Assembly (NCBI RefSeq): GCF_964340395.1
Contig: NC_135554.1
Span: 620,001-684,000, forward strand
Direction of reading: 5' to 3'
DNA from: Glandiceps talaboti
Taxonomy: Eukaryota; Hemichordata; Enteropneusta; Spengelidae
DNA length: 64,000 nt
A model generated the notes under the pieces. That model was not told the DNA's origin. It did not search any database and saw only the letters and a list, made by a program, of their open reading frames with translations. A program made the translations under genes and the position numbers. Positions 23,442 to 35,933 of the stretch are shown here, in pieces (within the stretch, counting starts at the first letter, position 1; each line of letters starts with the position of its first letter).

Positions 23442-23747
23442 TGAATATTCATAAAGGTTTCATGCATATTCATGAGCCAAAGTTTGTACATAAACATCTA
23501 TTGTCTGTCCATCACTAATCTGAAAGACGCGGCTTTACGTTGTTCTATGGGTTAAACAATACATATAAACATTAGTATGTGTCTCCAAAGAGTTACCCAT
23601 TTGTATTTCGATAGCTTCAGATCAAACAACATGTCTTACTTACGTCTCTTGTCTAATTCTCAATGAAGATCAGAAGGTACAGGGAATATTTTCCCTGTCA
23701 GCCCTTTTCAGGACCCTGATCTTCGTTTCAACATAACTTCATTCAAC

Positions 23748-23831
23748 ATGCTGCCGTTCACCCCAGTGGGCGACAAGGAATACACGAAATCCAAGCCGCG
23801 ACCGAAGCACAGCGGCCGTACCGACGTGTAC
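23748..23831 (+). CDS. Candidate first coding exon, unknown gene
   Basis: From an ATG the sequence is GC-richer than its surroundings and reads MLPFTPVGDKEYTKSK, then PRPKHSGRTDVY. Composition looks protein-like up to about 23831, after which it turns AT-rich and hydrophobic, suggesting a splice donor nearby (GAC|GTGTAC or TCG|GTGTAT; neither is strong). It is on the strand opposite to SPATA6 and between the inverted-repeat arms at 23354 and 27588, so it could belong to a transposon. I do not recognise it and found no following exon. Confidence 0.25.
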
Positions 23832-26060
23832 GTCGGTGTATTTAATTTGATGTACAAACACTCAACAGATAATCTAATAAATCTAGCTTGGTTTTTTCCT
23901 TTCTTTCTTTTGTATTGTTGTAAATTTGAGAATAAGGGACGAAAATCAGTCGGCGAACGTTACAAGGAAGATCGCAACGTTTCGTGAATAAATCACAGAC
24001 TTCTTGAATATATCGATTCCTGTACTATTGAACAATTGAACTCGCAAATGCGCTGTGGAGTGATAATTGGGCAAGAAAATCACAACACTACACAAAACAG
24101 ATGCAATAATTGTGAATCGTGTTTTTCAAACGACCACTTTCTCCCTTTTGCACGGTTTAGCCACAATAATCACAGTGTCAAGCGTCGGCATAACGTTGAT
24201 CATTGAAAGCGTTTTACGTACTAATAATAATAGGGAGGACGAGAAAAAGACTTGGGAAAGTTGTCAATGTCTTCCAGAATGCGTATTTCCGTCAGTGTTT
24301 TCATTCACACTCTGCATGTGTACGTATGTCCCACCTTGATAATTCACCTATCAAAACACCAAACCTTAGCTTACTGTTTTCGAAGTTCATGAAATACATA
24401 GTTTTTTAAAATTATTATCGTGCCCTAGTTATTTTCATCATGCATACATTTTGACATTAGAGTAACCGTGTTTCAATAAAAATCGTTATGTTTTGGAAAA
24501 GAAAGGAAGAAACTGGAGTTTAATCCTTTACAATATACAATGACTAACAATGATATGCACTTTCCACGAAATTACAAAGTTTTGGAAAGTCGCGAAGCAT
24601 TCATCAGTGCACTTTGTGGTGATATTACAAATTGTCTTGGACACAAGTGCATGATTTGATTTGTGCATGTCATTTACATTTGTAGTGTTAGCACGTTATG
24701 TCCCTGGTGTACGGTACCACAGGGCGTGTATTATAGCTTAGGGCGGCCCTTTTAATTTTTCTGTTTCTCATCTCCCGACAGACCCTAATTTGCAGCTCCG
24801 ACATCAGAAAAAAACAACCCTTTTTTTATTTTCGACCGACCCCTGAGTTCAATACAGCAAGATTGTAAGGTTCGAACGAACATCAAATGTTTTAGGCCAG
24901 TGTTCTGCGGAGCCCGCGACCTTGCGACATTGGCCCCCCTAAAATTACAAATGACTCAATAATTTTTGCAACTTGCTATGCATTGCTTTGGTGCATTCAT
25001 TTTACGGCAGACATCAAAATTATCTAAGTCCAGGGCCAGGCCCTGACGTCAATCCCACAAGAACTATACTATAAGGGAAAGTTTTGTTGACATCATATAA
25101 GATACAGTGACAACACACAGTTCTATTGTTAACATAAAAAATTCCACAAAAAGAACAACTTTGATCAACCTAATCTACAAATTGAAACCTTAGAGGGAGT
25201 AGATGAGACGTCTAAATTGACGTCGTCTCTTGTCACATGTTTTGTCTACCGTCACTGTCGCGACCTCTGACCTACTCAAAGAAGTGTGCAAAGCTTGCTA
25301 CCGGAAATCGGAACATATATCTGCCAAAGCTCAGAAGCCTTAGTAAACCAAATTTATGGGACAGGTTGTGATTTTTTTCATTTGTTGATGGGGGTTAGAT
25401 TAATGGAAACGAAATGAGTACATGTGTATTTTGATTCCGAAAAGGTTGTGTTAGGGGATCGCGTTGCATGATGGTGACAGTGAAACATATGAATGTTGGG
25501 CACTGAATCAATGCGTGATCACTGGCATGGCCACTATAGACGGCCGATGCATGTGTGCCCGGTCAGACATGAAGAATGAACGTGTTGTGAAAATCAGAAA
25601 ATAATTACAGTGGTATTTACAAAGCATCCTAACTTTGATGCTTTTGATAGTTTTAGTTCACGATTTCAGAGTTTCAAGGACACCTAATGTCAGCTTCTAG
25701 TATCAAGTTTACAGTATGTAACTAATGCTGTCATTTGATATAGCAGGACCAAATCATGATACACAGCCAGTAACGGTAATTACTAAAAAATAAATTATTT
25801 CAAAGTTTGTTTGACTGTATTATTTGTAAGTTTTTCGTTCACATTTGGTACTTTTTAAACTCAGGGATTTTTTTTCTTCAAAATGTTTTTTTTTCTTAAC
25901 CTCATGAATTTGAAGAGGGAATGATAAACACAGCAGTGTACTAATTTATAGTAGATCGCTATACCGGTCGTGAGTACTCTCATGTCACAGGACCTAGATC
26001 TGCTTTATTATCGAAAACTATGAAGTTTGTCGTTCGAGTTCTGTAGATATGGTAGGTTGA
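23832..26060. other. Intronic, no gene seen (23.8-26.06 kb)
   Basis: No convincing exon or named element. The segment 24700-25050 (ACAGGGCGTGTATTATAGC, GCGGCCC, poly-T tracts) has the uneven composition of old inserts, but no ends could be defined. Confidence 0.45.
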
Positions 26061-26061
26061 C

Positions 26062-27372
26062 AGGGCTCGAAACAGTCTATCTGTTGGCACGGGGCTACCA
26101 CTTTCAATATTTGGCAGCCTAAGTGAGCTACTATTTACCAAAAAGGCTTACAAAATATCTTGAAGATGTACAATGTGGAACAATGTATTTGCAATGAAAG
26201 TGTCGAGTTTTCGCGACCGTGCGTATACGATAAAATAATGTGCTGTGCAACATTTTAACTACAAAAACAAAATACGACACTGCAACGACCACAACGCATT
26301 CTCCCGCTGCTATGCTCGCTCTTTTAATTTTGGTTGCTTTCACAACGTCTATGAATGAACGTTGGGCTACTCGCAATCCGATATTTGAGAATTGTTTTTC
26401 ATTTTACATTGAATAATTCTAAACTTCATTGTTGTTGAAAACTGTAATTTCCATTCTAAAGGGTTGCTTTGAGGGCATGTAAATTTGACGGCTGCATAAC
26501 CGAGCACAAATGAATCCATGATAATTTTCCAACCTTGACGTCATCACACCGTGATTACAATTTGAAGTTAGTAGCGGTGGATTCATCAGGCAAATTACAA
26601 GTAATTCAACTGTTTCCGAGTCACTTTTCTCACTGTTTCTTACCAAGATATTACATTTGTTTACGGCTAAAGTTCAAGTAAATTACATTTGACATTGGGA
26701 AATTGTGGAAATACAAGGTTTCATATCACTGAGTCCGCAGCCTGAGAATAGTAAACCGGTCATTCACTAATGAGTCAACATGTCAATGCTGATGTCATGT
26801 GCATTGATTGCCGATGTATACATATTTGGTAAATGACACTCGTAGTCGTTCTCGGCTTAAATCCTATCGTATAAAATGAAGTTTCAGTTGATATTGTTCG
26901 CAGTAATTATGAATTTCTAAGACCTGTTTTACTTGTAGTCGCATTTAAAAGATACAAAATTAGTCATGACACACTAATCACCGTACCACTTCACTGGCAC
27001 TGGCATACCGTAATCCGACATCGTAAGTTGTACTTGTATTTGGGAAATTGAGCTTTTTGGTGCAAATTATTTTTACCGTTTCTCTCTTCATCATCATCAT
27101 ATGCACACAGGGTTTTGGTTGTATAATTGGTCAACACATTCCCAAGGGCCGCAGTCGATTACCGATACATCGCGTACAATTTAATTCAATTAATAATTTT
27201 GTATGCACACCTTCCTCTTCTGTCTGTGTATATTAGTTATCAGTGGTATTATTATAATTTTTTTTAGACATCTGGATGTCTTTTTATCATTTTACGATAT
27301 TAACTAGTTGTATATAACTTTACATGTGTTGTACAGGGCTACCAGGGAAACAAGTTCATTTCGAGCCCTGTT
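26062..27372. mobile_element. hAT-like non-autonomous element (tentative)
   Basis: The left terminus CAGGGCTCGAAACA (from 26063) and right terminus TTTCGAGCCCTG (ending about 27372) are inverse. Inside each is a second inverse pair, GGGGCTACCA against ACAGGGCTACCAGG. CAGGG-starting termini are typical of hAT elements. A clean 8-bp target duplication is not visible (only TTGA is shared). No transposase frame was recognised. Confidence 0.55.
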
Positions 27373-27587
27373 GATTGCGCATAGTTCCGATGTTTTTTAC
27401 TTTTTTCAAATTACGGTCAAAGACACACAAAGACGATGTCGGTACTGGAAACAAACAAAGGCGATAACATCAAATAACATCCTGAAACACGTGAATACGA
27501 TGTACTTATAGAAAACAAAGGAGGGCAAAAGTAATTATTTATTGTCAGTTATTCATGAACTACGAACACCTCATTATCTCCCGTTTC

Positions 27588-27675
27588 TCGTCGTTTATCG
27601 TCTTCACGTGTCTTCACCCGGCATAACTCGTCCTGACGCTTAATTACGATGCACTTGATATATCTGCCTTCCCTA
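27588..27675 (-). repeat. Right arm of distant inverted repeat
   Basis: Inverse of 23354-23441, holding CTTGATATATCTGCCTTCCC. See that entry. Confidence 0.7.
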
Positions 27676-28340
27676 ACATACTTGAGATTGTATTTGCATG
27701 CAGCTGCTGTTAATATGGAGTGTATGCCAACTTGGTTTAACCTATACAATCCACATACTTGTATATATCACATGATCACTTCAGTTAATATTTTATCTTA
27801 CAATGAAGGTGTAGTACATGTAACATGTGTCTTGTGTCTGTATGTGTACAACTGAATGTGTCAATCTATATACCATAACACAAATTATTAGATCTTTGCT
27901 GTGTGTTGGAAAACTGTTTTTTATGGATTTGTTTGTGTGTGACATTATTTTTTCACCTCAACATACCGTCTGTATAAAATTACAGTCACAACTCACCTGT
28001 ACAATGTCATATGATCATGTATTATTTCCTTTTTTTAAAGCTATATGACATCTCTTCATGAAAGAAGGTAAAACTTCACTGAATGTGACATTATTTTAGA
28101 AATTATATGAATGTGTTCCTTCATTGCCATGGAAATAGAGACTCGGTGTTTGAAACTATCATATTAATTTGATTGCCACAGTGATTTGACATTAAAAATC
28201 TAGCGTTGCTTCATAACAATCATATGAATATCCATGTACATGTATGTGCAAGGCTTCACATATGCACCCATAAATATGTTTATTTTGGAAATTATTAAAT
28301 TTTGTATTCTACACAAAATGTACAATAGAGTGAGACTTAC
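27676..28340. other. Intronic, no gene seen
   Basis: Sequence directly downstream (gene sense) of the 28341-28642 exon. No further exon is needed by phase. Confidence 0.5.
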
Positions 28341-28642
28341 TCGGTTTTTCCTCAGTAAGTGTTCTACTCTGTCATGGATTCTATCTGCCCTTGTTGGTGT
28401 GTATGGAGGATCTCCATATCTGTCACTCATTGAGGACCTCAACAACACAGGACTGGTTGCCCTTGGTGATGGAGGTGAACTGTAGTAGTGACTACGTGGT
28501 GTATACGTAGTAAGGTAGGAAGGTAATCGACCATACTCCACTCTTGAACTTGGTAGGGTTTCTGCTTTGAGTCTAGAAGATGTCAGGACATCATTTTCTG
28601 AGCTGTCTGAGAACTCCAAGTAGTTCAAACCTTCTATCAGTT
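28341..28642 (-). CDS. SPATA6: SPATA6-like, central coding exon (302 bp)
   Basis: Acceptor TTTCTTTATAG and donor CGA|GTAAGT are both strong. It starts with two bases completing a Glu codon and ends in phase 0. The product begins LIEGLNYLEFSDSSENDVL, has a Ser/Pro/Tyr-rich middle (TYTPRSHYYSSPPSPRATSP) and ends ADRIHDRVEHLLRKNR. VLLRSSMSDR followed by IHDRVEHLL matches, from memory, a conserved stretch of vertebrate SPATA6 (VLNRASLRER and IHDRVKNVL). Together with the last exon this is the best evidence for the gene. The following intron is 9.8 kb, the preceding one 13.1 kb. Confidence 0.85.
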
Positions 28643-28660
28643 CTATAAAGAAATAGATAA

Positions 28661-29290
28661 AAGCACCAATAGCATTGTAGTACAACTGTTGACAGTAAAC
28701 TTTAATTTTCTGTAATGATTGTGTGGTCTTGTTGCTATTTATTCCCATGCCTAATAATGTTGTCTTTTATATAGTGCTTTCCCACTCTGCGATCAAACTT
28801 CAAAGTGCTTTAAAATTATAACTCCTGGCATGGATGTATAGTGGCACAACAGCCCTTTACTTCCTCAACTCCCTGGGGAGTATACAATCCATTGCAACCT
28901 CTTTAAGGATTACAGCATTCATATTGCAACCACTATCCTACCAGGTCCTCAATTATATATGATGCCTATCCATCCACTGTGTTATATCTGCTATATACAC
29001 CATCATTAACTGTTGTTGTTGATGTGGTCTCCTTGCTAGGCATATCTACATACAATTTTGCAATGTCTATTCATTTACCTTATTTTGGCATTATACATCA
29101 CAGTATATCTGTTGCTAAGGGTGTGGTCTTGTTGCTAACTGAATTTACATCTTTTAAAATAATGTTTATTCAATTGCCTACCCATCCCTGTTATAATTGT
29201 AAAAGTAGCACCAATGGAATTGTAGCACAACTGTATAGATTTTAAAAATGTTATTCCACATGTTGATCTGTCGTAGGTATATACCGTACT
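28661..29290 (+). mobile_element. HINE-like fragments, copies C1/C2
   Basis: CACCAATAGCATTGTAGTAC at 28661 is a 5' end followed by no recognisable body. At 28985-29190 diverged monomers (GTTGCTAAGGGTGTGGTC) appear, and at 29200 a second 5' tag (CACCAATGGAATTGTAGCAC). Both tags are on the plus strand. The first lies 20 bp outside the SPATA6 exon acceptor. Confidence 0.65.
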
Positions 29291-29489
29291 TACTCAGGTT
29301 AGCGCCCGCACACAGGCAAGCGCCCAGTGTGTTTGTTTAGACAATGTCTATTTTTAGAATAGTTGCGGTTGACCGCCCACCCACCCACCACCCACCCCCA
29401 CCCTTCTGACCATGTATTTGTTCATTTGTTCATCAAGGAAGTCTGGCAAGCCCACAACAATGGATAAATTGTTCACGATCTACGTACCA

Positions 29490-30960
29490 TTAACCCTTTC
29501 ACCACCAATTCCCGCTATTGCGGGAACGCCAAAGGTCATTCACCTACCTCACCGTTATGCCATTTAACGGCAGCTATTGCTGCAAAAATTGCTGCCATAA
29601 CTAGTTCCACACATGCGTATTAGCCTTGTTTATCTACACAGCCATTTTGAAAGCATGACAGTGAACGGTATCTGGAGTACGATCCAAATGACGAGCGATC
29701 GTAATTTTTTGTGCGTTTTTCGCTCACGAAATCGAATTTCACATGGCGGAAGTAATAAACGGCTCTCATAACATGGCCTACGATATAAAATATGTCACTA
29801 TCTTTGGATATTTCGACAGAATTTGACTTGAAATACATCGTTGAATACAAGTATTTAGCTATGGGAAGACATTGTACTTGTATGTAAGCATCAAATTCCC
29901 ACTAAGGCCGTGTGAGCTGCCGATGGCAGTTTATGGTTGAATTTTTGAATGTCGTTCAAATTTACGCAATCTTGATGCCCATGCTAACATTCTGGGGGTA
30001 ATTTTGGGCTATATTGTGGATTATTTTGGTTTTATTTCTTTCTGTTACGGCTCAATAATGACTTGTATTTGTATTAGCTCAGTGTGTAGAGGTCAGTGGA
30101 GGGAAACTTACTCGTGATATGGGCGATTTTCCGATCGGATTTTTTACGCGAGTTTTTCAATGTAAAATTTAAATTTCAACATCACCAAAACAAAATCTGT
30201 CTCCCCTAACATCGTTTGCAATGTAAATAAATGTGCTGTTCGTAGAAATTTCCACTCAATTTTGACTATGAATACGATGTTTTGTACAAGGAGATGGCTG
30301 CGTGAACTCAATACAGTATATGGAAGGATCCGATTATCGCAACGTAACTTCAAAGTCCCGACTGCATATTTGCTTTCGTGGGTAAGCATGACGGCGAAAA
30401 GCGTCACGTTGTCGTCCCGATTCGGACTCGTAAACTACCAATTTGGGAGCATTTTTTACTGATTTTGAGGATAAATTTGGTGATAATTTTTTGTTGTTCT
30501 GTCAAATAATGATATATAATTACACAAACTGATTTTTCAGAAGGTATTGGGGCGACGACTTCAGATATTTTTGTCCCTTTGATTGCCGGTGCGGGGCTGA
30601 CTATTGCCTCGTAATTGGATTAGTGAGCCGTTGATTATTTTCGTTCAAATTTATTACGACTAAAAATAACATTTTCTGACAAATTTTCGGCGATTTTGAC
30701 CATTTAACCAGTATACAGAAGTTTTGTAGGAACATAAATGTTGGTATTTTGAATTTTGTTTGTAATATAAATATTTTGTTTATTTGTGATGTCAATAAAT
30801 AAACAACCTATGTTTGTTTTATTTATATTTTATTACATTAATCCATATTTCGGTTATGTGTGTGATATTTCAATGTGTGTATTTGGTACTATGATGTAGA
30901 ACATTTATTTTCCATTCAAATGATACCTTATTTTTAAAAAATAAGCAACTCCATCTCAGA
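29490..30960 (+). mobile_element. ~1.4-kb dispersed repeat, copy 1
   Basis: Matches 57757-59145 along most of its length, for example GCTATTGCTGCAAAA and CATAACTAGTTCCA at the left and AGTATACAGAAGTTTTGTAG at the right. The left side shows TTAACCCTTTCACCACCA, then a short palindrome TTCCCGCTATTGCGGGAA. TTAA followed by CCC is piggyBac-style, but no matching right end is visible. No transposase was recognised. Confidence 0.65.
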
Positions 30961-31394
30961 TCCATCTCAGACTGGTTGACCACTAGTGGTCTGAGGGTCC
31001 ATGTCGCCCTGTTTGCATACGGAGTAAGTCGCCTACAAAGAGACAGTTGTGAAACCTGGGCTTACCTGAAATGCTAGTAACTAAAGATTTAACGCATCTG
31101 TGTTCAAATATCAGCAATAAATCGACTATTTAGTAATTGTACCTCGCCTTGGCTACAAAAGTACTAGTCCCAGTCCGGAGGACGAGAAATCCCGAAATCA
31201 CAAGTTCAATTGTAACTTATACCCAAGTGGACGCCCGATCAAATGTGGCGGAGTTTGTAAGGCGGGACTTTGAAATCAGTCGGAACTGGAAAAGTTCCGA
31301 TTTCGACACTTTTTGTGATCGTACCACCGACTACTATCGTCAAAAAGATGTAAAATGAGTACATATTCGACCGATTGCTAATATTTGATAGCTT
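30961..31394. other. Intronic spacer with one protein-like frame
   Basis: Between the 1.4-kb repeat and HINE copy D. A plus frame ending at 31358 reads VAEFVRRDFEISRNWKSSDF, which looks protein-like but has no splice context or family I recognise. Confidence 0.35.
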
Positions 31395-32848
31395 TATTAA
31401 AAAATACCACCAATGGCGTTTTAGCACAACTGTACAGTTTTTAAAAATGTTTATCCATATGGTAGTCCATGCTAACAATAAGTGTTCATTTGGTGAATGA
31501 CTATCTAGTTGCCTATCCAACGATGTTGCTATCTTTACGATATGTGCTATCATTTGGCTGTTGCTATGGGCATGGTCATGTTGTTAGATATATTTGCATA
31601 CATTTTTGTATGTTTTTGTTCACTTGTGTATGAATTCCTGATATTATCTTTTCAATATACGTGATCATTTGGCTGTTGCTATGGGCGTGGTCTTGTTGCT
31701 AGGCATATTTACATACATTTTTTGAATGTTTATTTAATTGTCTATTAATCCCCTTTGTTACCTTTGCAATATATGTGGTCATTTGGCTGTTGCTATGGGC
31801 GTGGTCTTGTTGCTAGGCACATTTGCATACATTTTTTGAATGTTTATTCATTTGTCTTTCTATTCCTGTTGTTATCTTTGCAATATACATGATTATTTGG
31901 CAGTTACTATGGGCGTGGTCTTGTTGCTAGGCAAATTTACATACATTTTTTGAATGTTTATTCAATTGTCTACTAATCCCTGTTATCTTTGTGAAATACA
32001 CGACCATTTGGCTGTTGCTATGGGCGTGGTCATGGTTGCTACGGTATTTGCATACATTTTTTGAATGTTTACTCATTTGCCTACCATATGATGTTGTTAT
32101 TTGACCAAAATACACTGCCATTTGGTTGTTGCTAGGCACATTTGCATACATTTTTTGAATGTTTATTCATTTGTCTTTCTATTCCTGTTGTTATCTTTGC
32201 AATATACATGATTATTTGGCAGTTGCTATGGGCGTGGTCTTGTTGCTAGGCAAATTTACATACATTTTTTGAATGTTTATTCAATTGTCTACTAAACCCT
32301 GTTATCTTTGTGAAATACACGACCGTTTGGCTGTTGCTATGGGCGTGGTCATGGTTGCTACGGTATTTGCATACATTTTTTGAATGTTTACTCATTTGCC
32401 TACCATATGATGTTGTTATTTGACCAAAATATACTGCCATTTGGTTGTTGCTAGGCACATTTGCATACATTTTTTGAATGTTTATTCATTTGTCTTTCTA
32501 TTCCTGTTGTTATCTTTGCAATATACATGATTATTTGGCAGTTGCTATGGGCGTGGTCTTGTTGCTAGGCAAATTTACATACATTTTTTGAATGTTTATT
32601 CAATTGTCTACTAATCCCTGTTATCTTTGTGAAATTCACGACCGTTTGGCTGTTGCTATGGGCGTGGTCATGGTTGCTACGGTATTTGCATACATTTTTT
32701 GAATGTTTACTCATTTGCCTACCATATGATGTTGTTATTTGACCAAAATATACTGCCATTTGGTTGTTGCTAAGGGCGTGGTCATGGTCGCTAGGGCCAA
32801 TTTTGTCAAAATGTTTTGAAGAATAACACTCAGAAACATCTCGATGGT
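31395..32848 (+). mobile_element. HINE-like element, copy D, expanded core, no 3' half
   Basis: A complete 5' end (ACCACCAATGGCGTTTTAGC) is followed by at least ten ~108-114-bp monomers. From about 31899 three monomers form a 319-bp unit repeated almost exactly three times (GGCAGTTACTATGG or GGCAGTTGCTATGG at 31899, 32218 and 32537). The 3' half with the hairpin is absent; the element breaks at CAGAAACATCTC near 32845, where DIRS sequence begins. Confidence 0.85.
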
Positions 32849-33480
32849 AGAATCTGGTGAAGGTTGTGCTGGTCGACCAGTCTCAAAGTTGTAGGACTTG
32901 TGTCAGTGTTGCTACCTGATGCAAGGCTGCTGAACAGGCAGCTCCCCTTGTACTATGTGCCTTGAAATGACTGGTGTCCATGCCTACATTTGACATAACT
33001 GTTTTTACCCATCTTGCAATTGTCTGTGAGGTTACTTGTTTGTAGGGTCTTCTAAATGAAATAAATAACTTTGATGGACGATTTCTACCTTCCTGCTCTG
33101 TATATTCAGGTTCTCTTGATGTACTGCTTAGCATAATGAGGTCTGGTAACTGACAAAGTCTTTGTCAGCTCCGGAATAACAAACAGAATGAAATCATGAG
33201 TAATATTACAGAATTCAATGTCTAACTTGCTTATTGTCTGGCCTCTATCCAAGGATGTCAGAGCAATGAGCATGACAGTTTTCAAAGTAAGTTGCTTGAG
33301 GCTCAAGGTAGAGCTAGGGTGTAGAGACTTCAGATAACTTAATACCTTGGTAACATCCCAGGTTACTGGATAACGTGGTTTTGGTGGGCAAATATGATAC
33401 TTAATTTAGATAATAATGGATGGGTTCCTATAGGATTACCATCTATCTTGACATGTACTGATGAGATAACAGCTCTATAT
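32845..33480 (-). pseudogene. DIRS-like tyrosine recombinase, broken
   Basis: Minus-strand segments in two frames form a tyrosine recombinase: PKPRYPVTWDVTKVLSYLKS and LTLKTVMLIALTSLDRGQT (33306 region), then RPYKQVTSQTIARWVKTVMS and FKAHSTRGAACSAA (33134-32883) with the H..R box. After a stop at 32883, DWSTSTTFTRFYHRDV continues in frame and carries the likely catalytic Tyr. One frameshift (about 33110-33134) and at least one stop are present. DIRS elements integrate by such a recombinase instead of a DDE integrase. Confidence 0.85.
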
Positions 33481-34649
33481 TGAATTTCTTTCTGTTATCA
33501 TAGCCCTGTTGTGGCTTCTCTTTTGCAACACTCCGAAAAGCATTGACAGATTTCTTTGACTCGTTTATAGCTTTCATGAGGTTGCCACCAAAGAAACCCT
33601 TAATAGGGTTGGTTTGGATTCTTGCAGATTGTTTTTATACTCCTGGCGAAAGAGGGGTTTCATTCTGGCTTGGCAGACTTCTGCCATCATGTAAATTGCT
33701 GTTGTCAATAGGCGTGTTGCAACAGACAAACCAGCTTTCATTTGTTGCTTCAACTCTGGTAACCTATCTGGCTGTAAGGTTGAAGAACATACCAATTCTA
33801 GTACTTTTATTACTGGACGAAGTGTTGAATGCATAACCTGGTGTGTTTTGTAGTATGGCCTGTCATAATGCCTGAAGCGTTGTGCACTAGAACAAATTAA
33901 ACTTGTAAGTGCAGCTGGCATTTCTTGTCCCTCAAAAGGTTGTTTTCTGTCTTCTAGCACCAACTTGAAGTAGTTTTGTTGTAATTCTCTTAATTGGGTG
34001 GGCGAAAGACTCTTGTCAACTCTTTGCATAAGCCAATTCATCGACACCTGAGAAACAGGCCATGTGACAGGGTCAGTAATGTGGTCCGGAAAATCATCAA
34101 ATATTGTGTCCAACTCGCCCTCAGCTTCTGTCTGGGACGACATGGTGTCATCAAATGACTAAGGAAATTCGTCTTGAAATAAGTCGTCAGAATCTTGATC
34201 TGTGTTATTATCATTGACATCCTGACGAGGAGTCTTGTGTCTACGTGGCGATATCATAGGTGACGATGAAGAACGCTCGTGTGACCCCTGGCTTCTTTGT
34301 CGACTGTTGTTGGTATTGGTGTCCTGACAGCCTTGTGACACAAAGAAATTTGCCATTGTCGCAGAGACTGGGTCACGACTTGAGCCATTTCTCCCAGTAG
34401 CTGTGAAAATACATCTGACGTAGCACTTGTAGAGGGGTAAGCAGGAATCTGCACAATGACGGGTTCGTCCTCCGAAACCAAGTCGTCCATGTTCTCCCTC
34501 GTGTTCACAATAGTCAGTTCACCTGTGAAAGCTTCGGGTGTACTTACACAGTTTCCGGTAACAGGTTGAGTCTCCATGCACATTGCACTACTGGAGGACT
34601 TTTGCTTCTTCCTTTTGGTGGTTTTTGGTTCATTCATGTTGAGTTTCAA
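33481..34649 (-). pseudogene. DIRS-like Gag region, frameshifted
   Basis: Three overlapping minus-strand pieces follow each other: MKLNMNEPKTTKRKKQKSSS (34649), a Ser/Arg/Asp-rich linker (34356-34159), and a helical part (34143-33574) with WPVSQVSMNWLMQRVDKSLS and RFRHYDRPYYK. The end (about 33480-33590) continues in another frame as MKAINESKKSVNAFRSVAKE. This fits the first ORF of a DIRS element by position and style. No reverse transcriptase or RNase H lies between Gag and recombinase, so this copy carries an internal deletion. Confidence 0.65.
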
Positions 34650-34690
34650 CCAAAGTTATGGAGTGCCAGCAAGTACAACTTTGCCACACA

Positions 34691-35930
34691 GCACTAGGAA
34701 GTGGAATTACAAGATGGCTGACAGCGAGTGAATCTAATTATACAGTACTTGGAAAGAGCGCCAACTATTGATGGAAAGTGGTAATGGTTATAAGTAGATA
34801 CAAGAAGCGGAATGATAAAGACTAAATATTTTGTTAATCATAACTGAAAAGGTTGTGTCTGAAAAATGTTCAATCTCACTGACAGAGAGGCAGAACACTA
34901 GTATCTTCAAACATTTTCATCGGCCTGTGTTACAGCACCAACACGGCATGATGTCCCCACAAAACCATCTACCCTCTCCTAAATAACTATCCCTCTATTT
35001 TGAGCCACTTGATTCATCAACTAAAAGAAGCCATTATTAGGTAGAAGACATCACAAAATACTATTTATTAATGTTCGTTTTTGAAAATTTGCAATGTTTC
35101 ACAATTTTTGAAACTGCAAAATGATCTCATATCATGAGTATGACGAAAAATTTAACGAAATATGCCATTTTACAACCCAAAGTCTGGACTACAATCTCAT
35201 AACTACTTTTCTTCCATATATGGTAAGGCTCATTAGCGAAAGACTAGTTGAAACTGCAAGTTTTACTGAAGTGAAAACATGGCTGCCACAACTACTGTTT
35301 GGCAATTTCGACATGGCGATTTCGCCACCAATTTTGATCATACAAAATCAAAATTCCATAAATGAACCACAAAGTACTTCCCCTTTCAAAATGAGGTGAT
35401 TTCAGAATGATTGTTATCGTTTTTACTTATGATTGATGATGTAACAAGCGACCTATCAGTCAGAATAGCTCCACTGTTTTCTTATTTTATTTTTTATTTT
35501 GGTGACATGTAGAAGTGGTTCAGTTCTTCAGCTCTTCACTATGCAGTTTTGTTTTAGCGATGTAATAAAGTGGTTAGTGGTTTCATATGATGTCTCACTA
35601 TAAAACACATTTTACACAGAAGTTGGCACTTTTATACCATAGTCACCATTTTATAACAAAAATCTACTGTTATGAAAAATTGCACAAAATCTCAGAAAAA
35701 AAAAATGACTGGGAAATGCACACAAGAAAAAGAAAAAAAGAGGATTTTGAGGTTGGCTATAAATAATTGCAGTGTCTTACAGCTTTAACCCTGGAAAATT
35801 TTAATGATGAATGAAATAAACTAGGGATCTAAAATAATTTTGAGGCAATTTGAATTTCAATTTTCTAACAAATTTACCAAGTCAACAACATTCAACTTGT
35901 ACTAGTTGTAGTAGATATATATATATAGGG
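34691..35930. other. Intronic, no gene seen (34.7-35.9 kb)
   Basis: AT-rich sequence with no recognisable exon. A plus frame at 35121-35399 has no domain or splice support. Confidence 0.5.
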
Positions 35931-35933
35931 AAG

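Noticed and set aside
31137-31358. Plus-strand 73-codon gene
   Set aside because: Somewhat protein-like (RRDFEISRNWKSSDFDTF) but no splice sites, promoter or family recognised.
31927-32759. Three near-identical minus-strand frames of 64-74 codons
   Set aside because: They are shadows of the 319-bp higher-order repeat in HINE-like copy D.
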